A stretch of 64,000 nt of DNA from positions 3,224,001 through 3,288,000 of the forward strand of contig NC_058161.1 in NCBI RefSeq assembly GCF_020080835.1, given 5' to 3'. Source of the DNA: Cotesia glomerata. Lineage: Eukaryota; Arthropoda; Insecta; Hymenoptera; Braconidae. The notes beneath the pieces are model-generated. The model ran no database searches. It was not told the DNA's origin and was given only the letters and a program-made list of their open reading frames with translations. The translations under genes were made by a program, and so were the position numbers. How positions within the stretch are numbered: position 1 is the stretch's first letter; each line of letters opens with the position of its first letter. Positions 43,396-56,597 of this stretch are shown here, in pieces.

Positions 43396-44761
43396 AAAAT
43401 TAAAATATAAATTTATAAAAAACTAATTTGTCTTTAATTAATAACATTGATTTGGATAAAAATTAGTTGAAGCTAGTTAATTAAAAAAAAAAATTTTATT
43501 TTCAATGAATTTAGAATAAAGTCAAAAAAATAAAAAAATAGTAGGGGGTTGACAGGCAGCTGCTTTAAAGCTGTAGGCTGTAGCACATACTGTGAGTGAG
43601 GATCGACTTTTACGGTCTTTTCATCACCACCATGACCGACGATTACACACCAGGCAGTCTCGTTATCACTAGACACTTTTAAAATGTCAACTGACCTCCA
43701 TGCTCAATAAAACACACCCCTAACTGCGCGCTCGCCAGGTATCCTTATATTATTCATTCATTTATATTATCTCACACACTCTCACATGTGTGAGACTCTG
43801 CTGCACAAAACTCTGCCTTTTCTCTAACCCAGAATTCTCAATCTGGATGCTCATTGTTTAATATTTATTTTAAAAAGACAAATAAACCTCGAGTGCGCTC
43901 GCAGCGGCTGCAAAAACGTACATACTTATATTATAAGAGGAAAAAAGTGAAGGGCTTCTAAATAAATAAAAATCAAGATGAACAAAATAAGCGCAACGAT
44001 TAATTTTTGTGAGCATTTGGCTTGCACACGCCCACACACATTTGTAATAACACACAGAAGTTTCGCGCATCTGAATATTTTAATTTTTTTTTTTTTTTTT
44101 TATGTGTGTGTAAGGATAATAATTGATGTGTTTTGGAGCCGTACGTTCATTTCGGTTCCCCCAGTAACAATAGCGGGCACGTTGTACAAAAACTTGTAAG
44201 CAGTTAGCCCGTAACCTGAGATTGCGCTCGACGTTTTGAAATAACGACAAGATGACAACAATAACCACGCGATAATGATTCGAAAGTTAGAGGAAATGGA
44301 GGGCGTTGTGTATAATGCTGAATAAAAAGTCAGAAAAACAATAATATTATATTGTTCTGGGTTGAGAATCTATTGTTGGGTTTGTAAATAAACGGATGGA
44401 ATTTTTTTGGAAATATTTTTAGTAGATTAATAAATATATTTTTTTTGGAGAAAAAAAAATTGAATAAAATTTTGATGCTTCATTTTAAAAATTTCGTAGT
44501 TTGTATTTTTTATAAACAAAAAATTTGTCTGCTAAATTGATAAATGTAATTAAAAAAAAAAAGATATTCTAATAGTAAAATTACCACTGAAAAAAATTTG
44601 ATCGATTTTTTAAATTAATTTTTTAAAAATTTTCTGAGAAAATATTTTAAACCAAACAAATAATTTTAAATCAGACAGAAAAAATTTTTGAATGAAGCAA
44701 AATTTAATTAAAAATTTCTTGACAAAATTTTTTCTGCTTGATGCGAAATTTTTAAATTTTA
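43396..44761. other. Moderate-GC block then AT-rich DNA
   Basis: The 43530-44340 part is less AT-rich, with short open frames on both strands that have no domain. The 44340-44761 part is AT-rich. Confidence 0.35.
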
Positions 44762-44958
44762 ACAAAGTAAAAAATTTTGCGTCAATGCGTCAAAAAATTT
44801 TGTGTTAAATATTTAACACTTCTTTGTGTTAATTTAACACTTTTCTGTGTTAATTTAACACAATAAATATTAAATTTACACATAAAAGTGTTAAAAATTT
44901 AACGCAAAAAATTTTAACACAAAATTTTTTGACGCAATGACGCAAAATTTTTTACTGT
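44762..44958. mobile_element. Small TIR element of AGTAAAAAATTTTGCGTCA type
   Basis: The left is ACAAAGTAAAAAATTTTGCG and the right is the inverse, CGCAAAATTTTTTACTGTG. Internal TTTAACAC/GTGTTAAA repeats are symmetric. It is about 197 bp and abuts the next element. Confidence 0.6.
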
Positions 44959-45699
44959 GCACGGAAAAAAGTAAACTGTAATAAATAATAGTCGATTTAT
45001 AATAAGTAATGATCAACTGGAAAAAATTACAATTTCACACACTTAAATTGTGATTTTAACAATCACTTTATAATATTTATCATTTAAATGCTACAATTTA
45101 TTATTTACATGGAAGAAAATACTATTTTAAACAGTAATATTCGCTATGTGAAACTCGAAAATGTTAAAGTATAATAAATAAGAATTTTGACATTGATATT
45201 TATCATTTCGTATCTAAAAAATGATCTTATGATATGTAAAAAATATAAACTACAGTTACTAAATTTCTATACAAGCAACGTCAATATTTACAAAGTAAAA
45301 TGGTAAATTTTAAACGCAACGCTAAAAATCAAACTATAATTATTGATTTGCTTGGACTGGTAAAATATATATTTTAAGAGTAGAATTTTTACTGTTTCAA
45401 ATGTTAAATTTTCCGAGTGTGAGACCGTCCCCTTTTCCTCATAGTATAGACTAAATATTGAAACGATAATTTTTACTGTTTGAAACTGTAATTTTTTAAG
45501 ATGAGAGAGTGGTTATTTACTATAGTGACAGCTACTAATCACATTTTCGATATTAAATTATAAATTGTGGCTTTTACACTTTCTACATTAAGTTTTGTAA
45601 TATTTACATTTGTGCCACCCCGATGTCCGCTGTACTGTTTGAAACTATAAAAATTAACCGGAATTCGAGTGAATTTTACAGTTTACTTTTTTTCGTGTA
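44959..45699. mobile_element. TIR element with CACGGAAAAAAGTAAACTG ends, copy 2
   Basis: It runs from GCACGGAAAAAAGTAAACTG to CAGTTTACTTTTTTTCGTGT. It matches the reverse complement of 20390-21130, including GGTAAAATATATATTTTAAG-type interior sequence and ATCACATTTTCGATATTAAA. Confidence 0.75.
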
Positions 45700-46748
45700 A
45701 AAATGATCTTTTTTTTATCAGTGTTATATCTGCAAAAAAAGATCTTAAAATTTTACTCTAAAAATTATCTTTTAATATTTTTTTATTCAAAAAAAGCTTT
45801 TTATTTTTTCAATTAATTAATTTTTTCTTTGTCTAAAATAAACCAAAGTTAAAAAAATTGCTGATTTGTACCTTGCAAAAGAATTTATTGAATACAAAGA
45901 ATAAAATAAATCTTATTAATTAATAATATTTCTTAAAACAAACATCTGTTTGTAACGTCTAAAAAAAAATACTAAACGAAAAAAGAAAAAAAATTTGACG
46001 TTAGAGTCGACTGATCTTTTCTTACATCACCCTATTACATGAATGCTGTAGCCTGATACCGCGGCACGCCTACTCTTAGACAAAACGAGATCGAAAAAAG
46101 CTTAAACGCAATGCAATGCCTTGAGGGCAACAATGCAGTGGTTCGGGGGTCGTACAAAGCACAAAGCCGATACGATAAATAGCACGAGGACTAAAAATTC
46201 GCGCTTCCGCTAGCATTCATGCACCGCCGACACACAACAGGCATCTCCACTCTGTCACTGCTTGAGAAAGGAGCTAAGAATTCGATATACCGGAAGTCTC
46301 GCGTGCCATTTGCATCGTATCCGATGTACCCTCGACACACAACACACACTTACTCACAATCAAAGCCTGAATTAAAATGAAGAATAAAAACTTTTAAGTA
46401 AAGTTCTTAGACTGTAGACTGGAGTAAGACTGTAGACGCAGGAACAACGATCTCTTCTCCTCGAGTTCAAGTACAGTACTTTATATCGGGCGCGTGCCCG
46501 TTGTCTTCCTTGCTATTTTATACAAAACGCAATCTCAGCCCTTGTGTATTTTCTTTGCTTATATATTATATATTATACGCCCTTTATATTCTCCTTTATA
46601 GAAAAAGAGTCTAGAGAACTTAAAACCTCTCCAGCGGCGCGTGTCCAAGACTTTTAAAAGCTTCAATCAAAGGAATTTGTTTTAAATTGTTAATTATCAA
46701 TAAATGTGGTCGCTACATGAAAAAAAGTCGATAGTATTTTATACTATA
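45700..46748. other. AT-rich sequence then moderate-GC block
   Basis: The 46000-46690 part is less AT-rich and low-repeat; it is a candidate regulatory block. No exon is supported. Confidence 0.35.
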
Positions 46749-47829
46749 CTAGCAACCTTGCAGTCAATATGTGACTGCCGTGACTTGTGAAAAATAAATG
46801 AATAAAATTTTGCTTTATTAAATAATGACTGTTGTTAAATTGTACTGTACTTTCTTAAATGTTGACGTTTTTGAAGATATAAGCTCATCCCGATGTTACA
46901 CTCATCAAAAGCTTTCATTTGAGTACCCACATCAATTTTACATATATTTATATATATTATATATATGTATATATGAAAAATATATCAAAACGTATGTGGG
47001 TACTCAAATGAAAGGTCTTGAAGAGTGTAATGTTAAAATGAGCTTGTATCTTTAAAAATGTCAATAGTTCACAAGATACAAGGTCATTTCTTAATTATGT
47101 GAAATTGTACTGTACTTTTTTAACTATTGACATTTTTAAAGACATAAGCTCATTCTGATGTAACACTCATCAAGAGCTTTCATTTGAGTACCCACATCAA
47201 TTTTACATATATTTATATATATTATATATATGTATATATAAAAAATATATCAAAACGTATGTGGGTACTCAAATGAAAGGTCTTAAAGAGTGTAATATTA
47301 AAATGAGCTTGTATCTTCAAAAATGTCAATAGTTCACAAGATACAAGGTCATTTCTTAATTATGTGAAATTGTACTGTACTTTTTTAACTATTGACATTA
47401 TTAAAGATATAAGCTCATCCTGATGTTACACTCATCAAGAGCTTTCATTTGAGTACCCGCATGAATTTTTGATATATTTTTCATATATACATATATATAA
47501 TATATATAAATATATGCAAAATTGATGTGGGTACTCAAATGAAAGGTTTCGATGGATGTAACATCGGGATGAGCTTATATCTTTAAAAATGTCAATAGTT
47601 TACAAGATACAAGGTCATTTCTTAATTGTATGTCTAGAGATAGAGCATTTTCGAATGCAGCCTAAATACTTATCATCATAAATTGACTATTGATGAGAAT
47701 GATATAAAACCTTGAAAAGGTACAGCTCCAGGTCAAGACTTTTCCGATACCAAATTTAACCATGAAAATCTATTTTTTCATATAAATACACTGGCCCCAA
47801 AATTTTTCTTATTCTCTAAATAATATAGA
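46749..47829 (-). mobile_element. Helitron-like element, both ends intact (copy H7)
   Basis: Minus orientation. The 5' end at 47829 is A|TCTATATTATTTAGAG. The 3' end at 46749 has an imperfect hairpin, AAGGTTG and CTAG|T. It is 1081 bp with three palindromic modules; two are nearly identical (about 46830-47100 and 47101-47380), so the modules amplify in tandem. Confidence 0.8.
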
Positions 47830-48345
47830 TTGCACAGATAGAAAAATTTACTTGATTTATAAGAAATTTTGTTGATCTTAGAACAAAATTATTGTAAAGA
47901 TAACTTTTATATTTTTAAGGTCATAAATGGCCTCACTTGGTTATATATGGTCATATCGGACTATATAACAATAATTTATTGTAATTTTTTAATAAAAAAT
48001 TTTCTAGAAATGTATTCCTTAATTAATATGTTAAATTAAACAAAAATTAGCTTATTAGTTAATTTAACAGAAAATCAATGTGATAAAACTCTTTAGAAGA
48101 GATACAAAAAATGATTTTTATTGTCAAATTTAATGCTTTGAAGTTAACTCTCTTCTATGGAGAGAATTCTACGATCATGCGCCATCTATCGGAAATTTTT
48201 AGTACTACTTTAGTAAAAAAATTACAAATGGGTTATATGATTATATTAGTCTTCATATTGACATATAGATATTTTGAACGTATTTTCAATGATAGAGAAA
48301 ATCAGAATGATTTCTTCGAATCAAGTTTTTTTTTCAGTTAGGCAA
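47830..48345. repeat. GATATGGTCATAT-family interspersed repeat
   Basis: It contains GGTTATATATGGTCATATCG and the signature ACGATCATGCGCCATCTATC (about 48170-48190). The order is similar to 22691-23145. Confidence 0.55.
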
Positions 48346-49449
48346 AAAATATTTCTAACTTATTAGTTTTATTCTGGCGGCAGAAAACCCGGGAATGGAA
48401 AATGACAGTTAGCACGCTACCTCCATAACTCGCGATCAACAATTTGATAAAGAATACATTAGCTTAGAAGTGAAGTGCCTGCTCGATAAGTTTTGTTTTT
48501 ATTACATTTTTTGTTAAATCGGTTTCTTTCCTCACAGCATGATATTGTTGTTGATAGCTCATCATATAAAATGAGACAAGTATATAAGTAAAAAATTAAA
48601 AATACAAGGAGGCACGAAACACGGAAAGAGGAATTGCGTGGTTAATCTTCATCAATCATATCCGAAAGCACTTGTCTTTAGTCGAGTGTCGATTAACTAG
48701 ATATCGAAGATTTTATAATACGGTAGTGAAACTCTCCTGAAAATAAGAGGAAGAGATTGGTCAATTTTACAAGCGTTTTAAATATTAAAGAAAGTGATAA
48801 ACTTTTTCATGATCGAGTGACAGCCGCTCTTAGTCTTTGTTCGCGTCACTTTAGTTTGAGAAGAGTTTTAACTCGGGGAGTTTAGCTGAGCTATTCTTCA
48901 GCAGAGTCTTTGTACACTTGAGCTGCACCAACGACAACTACAAGGACAAATCCGAGCAATTGTTCCATCCCGACAGTGGTGAACTCCCATCAACTGGCGC
49001 GCGAATCGTTGACGTGTAATTAGCATTTGGGTGCAAATAAGACCGTACGCTGAAGATGACAGCAGACACAATACACATCCCCAGAAACTCACCCTTTAAC
49101 TAACCGTAGCTCTTGGACGTGACCCTCACTTGGTGTTCGGTCTTCGGTGCTTACTGTTCGCTGGAACGATGAGATCGGATGAAAACCCGACGGAATATCA
49201 CGGATAAGCCGATTATTTGTGTTTGTGGGTTAGGTTTGATATTTAAATCTTATAAGCATTAGCATATGTGAATTACAGCGACATCGTTTCATCACCCATT
49301 GATCATTTTTTTTTTCTTTATTTGCATATATGCAGACAATTTAATAGTGAAGATTAAATAGTTACTGTATACATGTTTCAACTAAGCTTGATAAAATTTA
49401 CTTCTTGGATTATTAAACAGAGAAATTAAAGTACCTAAAAAAAAAAATT
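48346..49449. other. Moderate-GC low-repeat block
   Basis: The 48400-49260 part is one of the longer repeat-free blocks of the gene-poor interval. It contains GGCGCGCGAATCG near 48996 and several TAATTA/ATTAGC homeodomain-type words, too short to be evidence alone. It is a candidate regulatory DNA block. No coding frame is convincing. Confidence 0.4.
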
Positions 49450-49730
49450 TGGTCAGTGTATTTATATGATAAAATGGGTTTTTATGGTTAAATTTAGTAT
49501 CGTTGGAAAAGTCTTGATCTGGAGTTGTGCCTTTTCATGGTTTCATATCATTCTCACCAATAGTCAATTTATGATGATAAGTATTTAGGCTGCATTCGAA
49601 AATGCTCTATCTCTAGATACATAATTATGAAACGAGCTTCTATCTCGTGAACTATTGACATTTTTTAAGATATAAGCTCATCCCAATCTTACATTCATCA
49701 AGACCTTTCATTTAAGTACCCACATCAATT

Positions 49731-49792
<62 letters not shown>

Positions 49793-50237
49793 ACATGAAA
49801 AATATATCAAAAATGCATGTGGGTACTCAAATGAAAGCTCTTGATGAGTGTAACATCGAGATGAGTTTATAACTTAAAAAATGAGAATAATTAAGAAACT
49901 ACCTTGTATCTCGTGAACTATTGACATTTTTAAACATATAAGCTCATTCTGACGTTACGTTCATCAAAACCTTTCATTTAAGTACCCACATCAATTTTTC
50001 ATACATTTATATATATTATATATATGTATATATAGAAAATATATCAAAAATGCATGTGGGTACTCAAATAAAAGTTCATGATGAGTGTAACATCAGGATG
50101 AGTTTATATCTTTAAAAACGTCAATAGTTAAAAAAGTTCAGTGCAATTTAACAAAAGTCATTATTCAATAAAGCAAAATTTTATTTATTTATAGGTCACA
50201 AGTCACGGTAGTCACATAGTGACTGCAAGGTTGCTAT
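49450..50237 (+). mobile_element. Helitron-like element, 5' end missing (copy H8)
   Basis: Plus orientation. It starts inside the conserved 5' region (ATGATAAAATGGGTTTTTAT) and ends with the hairpin, AAGGTTG and CTAT at 50234-50237. One module is centred on a TA run at 49737-49788. Confidence 0.7.
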
Positions 50238-51410
50238 TTTTTTTTTTATTTTAGTTTGAATCATTAAAAAAATTTCGAATCGAGTCAAAGAAATAAAACA
50301 AAATAGATAAAATAAGATTTTCATTTCAAAATTTTACCAATTCAACGAAAGACTTTACTATTTTTTAATTAAATAAAATAAATATTTTCAAATTTGAATT
50401 TCCTGAACTGATGGCGCTGTAATTAAATTATCAATAACGTTATTTGATTAACCAATCAGCATTTCTGAAGCCATTTTTAAGTTATTGTGCAACAAAATAG
50501 TTTAAAATGAAAAAACAATTTTGTTTTTCAGTAAAAAACATTTATTTTCAATAAAGTAGATTTTTTTTTTTTTCAATGTAATAAGTTTTTAAAAGACAAG
50601 AGTATTTATCTTGACTGTCAATGGAAATCAAACAAAAAAAAGGTTGATCGACTCATCAGAACTGAGAGGTGAGGCGATAAACCGTGGCTCCCGGGTAATT
50701 AATGAGTACAACGTGACGTGCAAATTTGCAAAGCCATTTCAAGTTTCCCCGGTGCTTCTTATTCTTATTACTCCTTTCTGTTAATCGCAAAGGCCCCTGC
50801 CCTTGTTCCTTTTTCTTTGGCTCTTGTTATCGAGAACTCGCTCTACAAATCCGCGGAGCAGTATTCAAGTTAATAGTTTACCCGAGAGCGAAAGTAGATA
50901 TAGCACTACCAAAAGGGTTCAGTTTGATGGTAGGTGGTGATTGGATTCGTCGGACCATTCGTAACTTGATCGGTAAACTTTGTACATTTAGCGCCTGCTA
51001 GCATCTCTTCACCACTTGCTGGTTAGTTTCCTTTTGCCGTTGCAGTTACTGTTCTCTATTGTAGACGTACACAGAGAATGTTGATGTTCAACACCAACAT
51101 GCTATTTCGTTCCACTACAAAGCCTCAGCTCGTTAACCAGAACACGAAACCGCGATCATGTTTCCTGTTTCTCGCCATGCTTTGCTTGATAGTCTTCCTC
51201 ACGGCCATCTTTGAAATCAGAAATTCTATTTTAGTTTTATCTTATATCTTTATCTATTATTGATGCAAATCATTTCTTAATCCATTCCGTTTTATTATCA
51301 ACAAAATTTTAACATTCTCCATAAAAAGAATTTCCGGAAACGTCCATGTCTGATCTGATTATGTTTTTAAGCTTTATATTATCAAAAATATACTTCATCA
51401 ATTTCTTTAA
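50238..51410. other. AT-rich flank then moderate-GC block
   Basis: The 50600-51300 part is less AT-rich and low-repeat. Short open frames lack recognisable domains. It is a candidate regulatory block. Confidence 0.35.
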
Positions 51411-51545
51411 TGTTTAAAGAGATACAAGTACCCTCCTAGTCTGATGATATATGACCATATCAAGCTGATTAAGCGAAAACCAAGGTCAGATAAGTTCCTT
51501 AAGAGAGACAAAGCAATAATTAAATATCGTTGACGAAAGAAAACT
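51411..51545. repeat. Fragment of the GGAGATCC/GACAGGTGGCGC composite repeat
   Basis: CAAGTACCCTCCTAGTCTGA, then CATATCAAGCTGATTAAGC and GGTCAGATAAGTTCCTTAAG. These match pieces of 55770-55970 in the same orientation. Confidence 0.6.
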
Positions 51546-51559
51546 GAAAAATGTGTTTT

Positions 51560-51935
51560 TTCGTTCCGTGTTTTTTCGGAATTAATCCGAAGTTTTCTGC
51601 TCTATCAATATAAACTTAAAAATTTTGAAGCTTAAAAAACTGCGTTGAATACCACCAACCGCGTGAAAATCGGTTCATTGATTCAAAAGTTATTGCGATT
51701 TGAAAATTCAAAAAATAGTGTTTTATCAAATTTCCATCAAAATTTTGAGCTCGAAGAGCTCAAAAACATACAAAAGCTATTTTTTGAGCTCGGAGAGCTC
51801 AAAATAATACACAAATAATATTTATGAGCTCGAAGAGCTCTAAAACGTCATAAGTGCAATTTCAAGCGTTTAGGTATAGAATTGGCGGGAAGTTGCAGCG
51901 ATGGCCTTCAGGGTCAACCGTTTTCCTAATTTTTT
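51560..51935. mobile_element. Dispersed repeat with GAGCTC palindromes, short copy
   Basis: It matches the 3' half of 15370-16110, including three GAGCTCGAAGAGCTC-type hairpins (about 51748, 51788, 51826) and the ending GGCGGGAAGTTGCAGCGATG then CCTTCAGGGTCAACCGTTTT. Confidence 0.65.
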
Positions 51936-51939
51936 TATT

Positions 51940-52290
51940 AATTATTAAGCTAAGTAGATATTTACAAATTTTCAGGAGATTTTAAAAATTTGACTACTTC
52001 ACGTGGATCTCCTTAAAATTAAAATTTTTGATTATTTTTTCATACTTTCTTTTGCAAAAGCTTTAATTATTTATTAATTGTCAGGATATGGTCATATCTA
52101 CCCATATTTAACTTTTCGATTAAAAACAGTGTCAAAAACCTCTAACAGATGGCGCATGGCCGCTAAATCATCTCCTTACTAGAGAATTCAAGTTTGAGGT
52201 ATAAGGTTATAAAATAAAACTATTTTTTTAACGATTTAATCCGACACGTTAGGCTTGATACGAAAATTGATCATATCATAAAACTTTTTC
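51940..52290. repeat. Transposon fragments
   Basis: The 51945-52016 part is the end of a GGAGATCC-TIR element (ACTTCACGTGGATCTCCTTA). The 52085-52280 part is a GATATGG-family fragment with GATGGCGCATGGCCGC. Confidence 0.5.
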
Positions 52291-53246
52291 ACGGGTCAAC
52301 ATCAACAAACCAACGTGACCCAATCGACAATGAGCTTGTGCTCTTGAATTAAGTCGGCAAAATGGGCCCTCGGCAGCAATAACGCAGCCATTACGGTCAA
52401 ACGGGGAATTTTATGAGGTAAATTGGCTTGAATTGATAGGCTAAATTGGCCTGGCTCGCGCGTCACATCAGATTGTCTAGTGCATTATCGTATGAATATC
52501 ATTACAAGATATACATCCTTTTCCTCTTGCTCTTTATATCAACCACAACCATTAACTTAACTCTCATTTTTATTTTTTCCCGTGGATTGACAATCGTTGA
52601 ATCATCATGGTACCACCATAAATTAGCGTCAATCGCCACAAATCATCAGCCTTCTTCATCTTGACCAAAAAAAAAAAGTGTTTCGCACATTTGGCATAGC
52701 TATTATACACATAGGCTCCTTTTTGAGCATCGAGTGCTTACATAAGCATGAGGACAAGCATTATTATATGGTTTTATACCCAGTGGACGACAGTTGCTCC
52801 GACATGGTGATGCAATTGTTGTATGGGGGCCTCAGGGGCGTTTCGCTGAGTTTCCGTGGCTGTTTCACCGCGGGAAGCTTTACAATGTATATCCCTCTTT
52901 GCTTTGCTTTTTTTATTTTTTCGCCGTTGCTCCCCTACTCACGACGTCACGATTGTATCAGCTAGACAAGTATATTTTTTATGGTGAGTGTGTGTCTGTG
53001 TGCATGAGACTCTCTGAACAATTGCCGAAGGTTTCAGAAAATGGGCGGAGCGTATACTGAATTTATTTTTTACGTTGTTACATTTCTGCACAGCCTTTTC
53101 TGTTTTTTTTTTTACAGACGTTAATTGGATGCTAAAGGTCAATGTCTGGCTATACAAGCAATCAAAAAAAAAATGTAACAGTTATAGTTATTATTTTACA
53201 TTAATAAGGTAACCAGAATAAGTTTTTATGAAATTGTAAATTATAA
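52291..53246. other. Moderate-GC low-repeat block
   Basis: The 52290-53060 part is less AT-rich. Overlapping short plus-strand frames (52678-52965, 52794-53060) have no recognised domain. It is a candidate regulatory block. Confidence 0.35.
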
Positions 53247-54158
53247 TATATGGGTGATTCTCTGTAAGGACGTCTTAAATCTGTAAAAAATTGTCCGATC
53301 AAATTATTTTTGATCAGCTTAAAACTATTAGCTTAATGATAATAAATAAACAAATTTAATTTTTGTTTTTTCAATATTTGTGTATCTTTTGCCATATAAC
53401 ATCACCGGGGACTGTTTGCCAGGGGACTGTTTTTTTTTTTTTATCAAATTGAGAAAAATCAAGTAAACTATTTCAATGCATTTAACTTTTCAAGTTCTCA
53501 ATGAATATTTACATTAATTAGAATAATATTAAGACTTATGGATCTAATTTTATAAATAAATTATAAATAAAAATAGTTGCCAGGGGACTGAGTTTCTCGT
53601 GGCCCAGACATATGTTTCCAGCACAAACAGTGTTTTGACACTAAATAAAATGCCGATAAAGCGCTAACAGCCCTATGGTTATTAACTCAAGGCTAGTTAG
53701 GTCCTTATAAGCCTTACAGAACATAAAATAGCACGCTGGATTTTTTTTTAGCTTTGAACTTCTGGGAGGGAATTGTTCTTAAAATGCCTGGGACAAACTT
53801 TGGTTTAATCAATTTAATAAAAAAAATTAATTTTCGGTACTTTTTATTAAAGAAGATTTTTAGTTAACTAATTAAGTTTATAAACAATATGGATAAAATT
53901 ATATATTATGGACGAATAACTTAAAATTTAATCTTAAAGTTTTAATTTTGGGACTGGGACAGCCTAGGGGACTTATTTCGGTGGTTTACGAATTTATAGC
54001 AAAAAAACCAAAATTTATTTCATTTTAGTTTTCAATCCTCCAAATAGAAATGTTTTTTTATTTTCGTAATAAATTTTTTTTAGTAACAAAATAACAATTT
54101 TTCTAATAAAAAAATGCCTGGGACGGTAAAAAACATCCTTATAGAAAATCACCCATAT
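53247..54158. mobile_element. TIR element ATATGGGTGATT..., 912 bp
   Basis: The left end is ATATGGGTGATTCTCTGTAA and the right end is the inverse relative CTTATAGAAAATCACCCATAT. Internal phrases CCAGGGGACTG (53418, 53581) and TGCCTGGGAC (53783, 54115) are repeated. No transposase frame, so non-autonomous. Confidence 0.7.
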
Positions 54159-54390
54159 AAAAGCTAAAAGAGACACAAATTTATATCAAGACCTTATCAA
54201 TTATTCTAAATTTAACTAAAAAAAATAATGTTTTTGGTTATAGCGAAGACAAATTTTTTTTTTGGAGAATATAGATTAATAATTAAAATTTTTACTAATT
54301 TTAATAATTATTTTTGATAATAATAATTTCTAATATTTTTTCGTTAAAAAAAATCATATTAGTGATTAATAAAAAAAAGTCAATGCTTCC

Positions 54391-54636
54391 ATATCGACAT
54401 TCTAATTAGCAAATTGTCTAACTCCGTTTTAGAGAATCTTCTATTTATACGAAAAAAACAATTAGTTCAAAATTAATTATCACTTTAAAAAACCATTCAT
54501 TATCTAATGGAGATGTAATATTTAGGTTTGAATCATTGAAATAATTTATAATTGGATTATTGCTGCATTAAAATGTTAAAAAATCACCCTCTAAAAAATA
54601 AGGAGTTAGACAAATTGCTAATTAGACCGTTAATAT
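54391..54636. mobile_element. TIR element ATATCGACGTTCTAATTAGC family, copy 2
   Basis: It runs from ATATCGACATTCTAATTAGC to GCTAATTAGACCGTTAATAT, the same length and interior as 41250-41494. Confidence 0.7.
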
Positions 54637-55690
54637 GTAAAATGTCGATTTTACATTGCTAAAAATGTAAAATCAGCTTTAAAAAGACTCTCTTTTGAAA
54701 TAAAATAGAAGAAAAAGTTAGAATTAATCGAAAATTCAACAATAATTTCATTGGAAAGGAAATGCAAGTTCACGGAACAAAATTTATTCAAAAGAAAATT
54801 CTTTATCTGAGCAAGACCTAAGTCAGTACTCACTGCTTCAAGTAATTGCAGAAATCTCGAGGGTTATATTTGCTCAGACGGCGTGTATTGCTGAGATAGA
54901 GAAACGTTTCGCATTGAATTCCAGCCGTCATTCCAAGTCCAAACAGAGAACCAAGAGCATAGAAGATAGTTCCAGATGCAAACATTCTCTGCTTGCATAC
55001 TGCGACATCCAGCTCCCAGCCAATCAACCCTATCTCAAGCCTTGAGCAGTTCCCGGCTGACCATTTGGCATTTCATTCATCTTTTCTCAACCCTAATCCC
55101 TCATTCCTCATTTCTCCATTTCAACATTCAAAATTTCCGTTTACAAAGACCAAGACCATTTCTTTGACTGAAACCTTTCTTACATTCATCATTCTATTCT
55201 CCCGGGAATGACTTTTGTCCGCCTCTTGTCTCTTCCTAACGAGCATCAGAACACAAGTACAGTCAAGTTAAAAATAGAAAAATAAATTGTAAATTGCTCT
55301 AGTCTTCAGTCTTAACTAAAAAGGCTGCCCGAGTAATTAAAGTGACTTAATTTACCCGAGCAGCTCCAACCGAGCCAATTTACTGGTAATCGTTGATGAT
55401 CGTTAGCTCTGTAGGAAATAAACGAACGAACCACCGGTTAAGGGAGTAGATGGAAGGCCTCCAGCTATAATCCTATACCGCAGGATATGTAAATACACGA
55501 CAGACTATACTTCTGTACATAACCGATAGTGGGCGGTGGCTCGAGGGAGGGTCGTCGAGTGAGTCAGCCCCTAGCCCAAGTCTCCTCCTATCCTTTCCAT
55601 TCTCTACTCACTCCATTACTGACTGCAGGAACTGTTCATAAAGCTCCTAGGAGCTTTATTTGGTTTCTAGAGATCCTCATCAAAAAAGTT
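54637..55690. other. Moderate-GC block upstream of earmuff
   Basis: The 54820-55660 part is less AT-rich and repeat-free, ending about 1.1 kb before the earmuff coding exon. It is a candidate proximal regulatory or 5' UTR region. Overlapping short frames look non-coding. Confidence 0.4.
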
Positions 55691-55939
55691 TCTGATATGG
55701 CTTGATTTGGCTATAAATGGCCTTTTGTGATCATATATAATCACAAATGACCTGATCTGATCATATGTGACCGACTCAAGCTGATTAAGCCAAGGTCAGA
55801 TAAGTTCCTTAAGAGAGTCAAAGCAATAATTTTTGCTTTAATACTTAATTCTTTTGATATAACTCTCTGGCAGCGAGAAGATTCAGCGATCATGCGCCAC
55901 CTGTCAGATATTTTAAGTACTACTTTTAGTAATTTTACT
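55691..55939. repeat. GATATGG / GACAGGTGGCGC interspersed repeat
   Basis: Near-complete reverse-complement copy of the units at 42699-42880 and 43068-43250, including GCGATCATGCGCCACCTGTC at about 55888-55907. Confidence 0.65.
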
Positions 55940-56597
55940 TTAAGGAGATCCAAGTACCCTCCTAGTGTAAAGAGTGTCTATAAAAAAATAGTACGTAGAA
56001 CTATTTTTGTTATGCATTTTAAAATTAATTTTTAAATTAATTATCAACATTTTTGAGGAAATTTCTGAAAAATTTACTCATTAAATAATTATAAACATTT
56101 AATTGACTAATAAAAAATATAGCACTCTGATACCGGTATACACTTGACAACACCGCAAGAGTTCCCTAACCTTAAAATTTATTTATGTTTACTGTCTAAT
56201 TAAAATGACTAAGATCTTCTAGCATTTAAAAAACCGCGGTTACTTATGCTTTGAGTAACTGCGCAAGCGGTGTTGCCAAGTCAAATACACGACTTTAAAG
56301 AACGGAAGTTCCGAGTGATTTTTCATAAAAAATATAAAATATCTCTGTACTACGTTCGGAAAGCTACTTTTTTTATTATTTTAATCGAAAGCTTATTATT
56401 TTTTCAATTTTAACCAAATACACGGCTGGTGAAATCTCCATTTTACATGTAAAAATTACAATTTTCCTAATTATTTCTAAATATCCTGAAAACCTACTGC
56501 TTTTTAATTTTTTTATAATTATTAGGCTACGTAGATTGAATTTAAAAATTTTCAGGAAGTCTTAAAAATTTGACTACTTCGCGTGGATATCCTTAAG
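55940..56597. mobile_element. GGAGATCC-TIR element, simple copy
   Basis: It runs from TTAAGGAGATCCAAGTACCC to GCGTGGATATCCTTAAG, about 658 bp. It is the reverse complement of about 42003-42660. The right edge is only about 140 bases from the earmuff exon acceptor. Confidence 0.7.
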
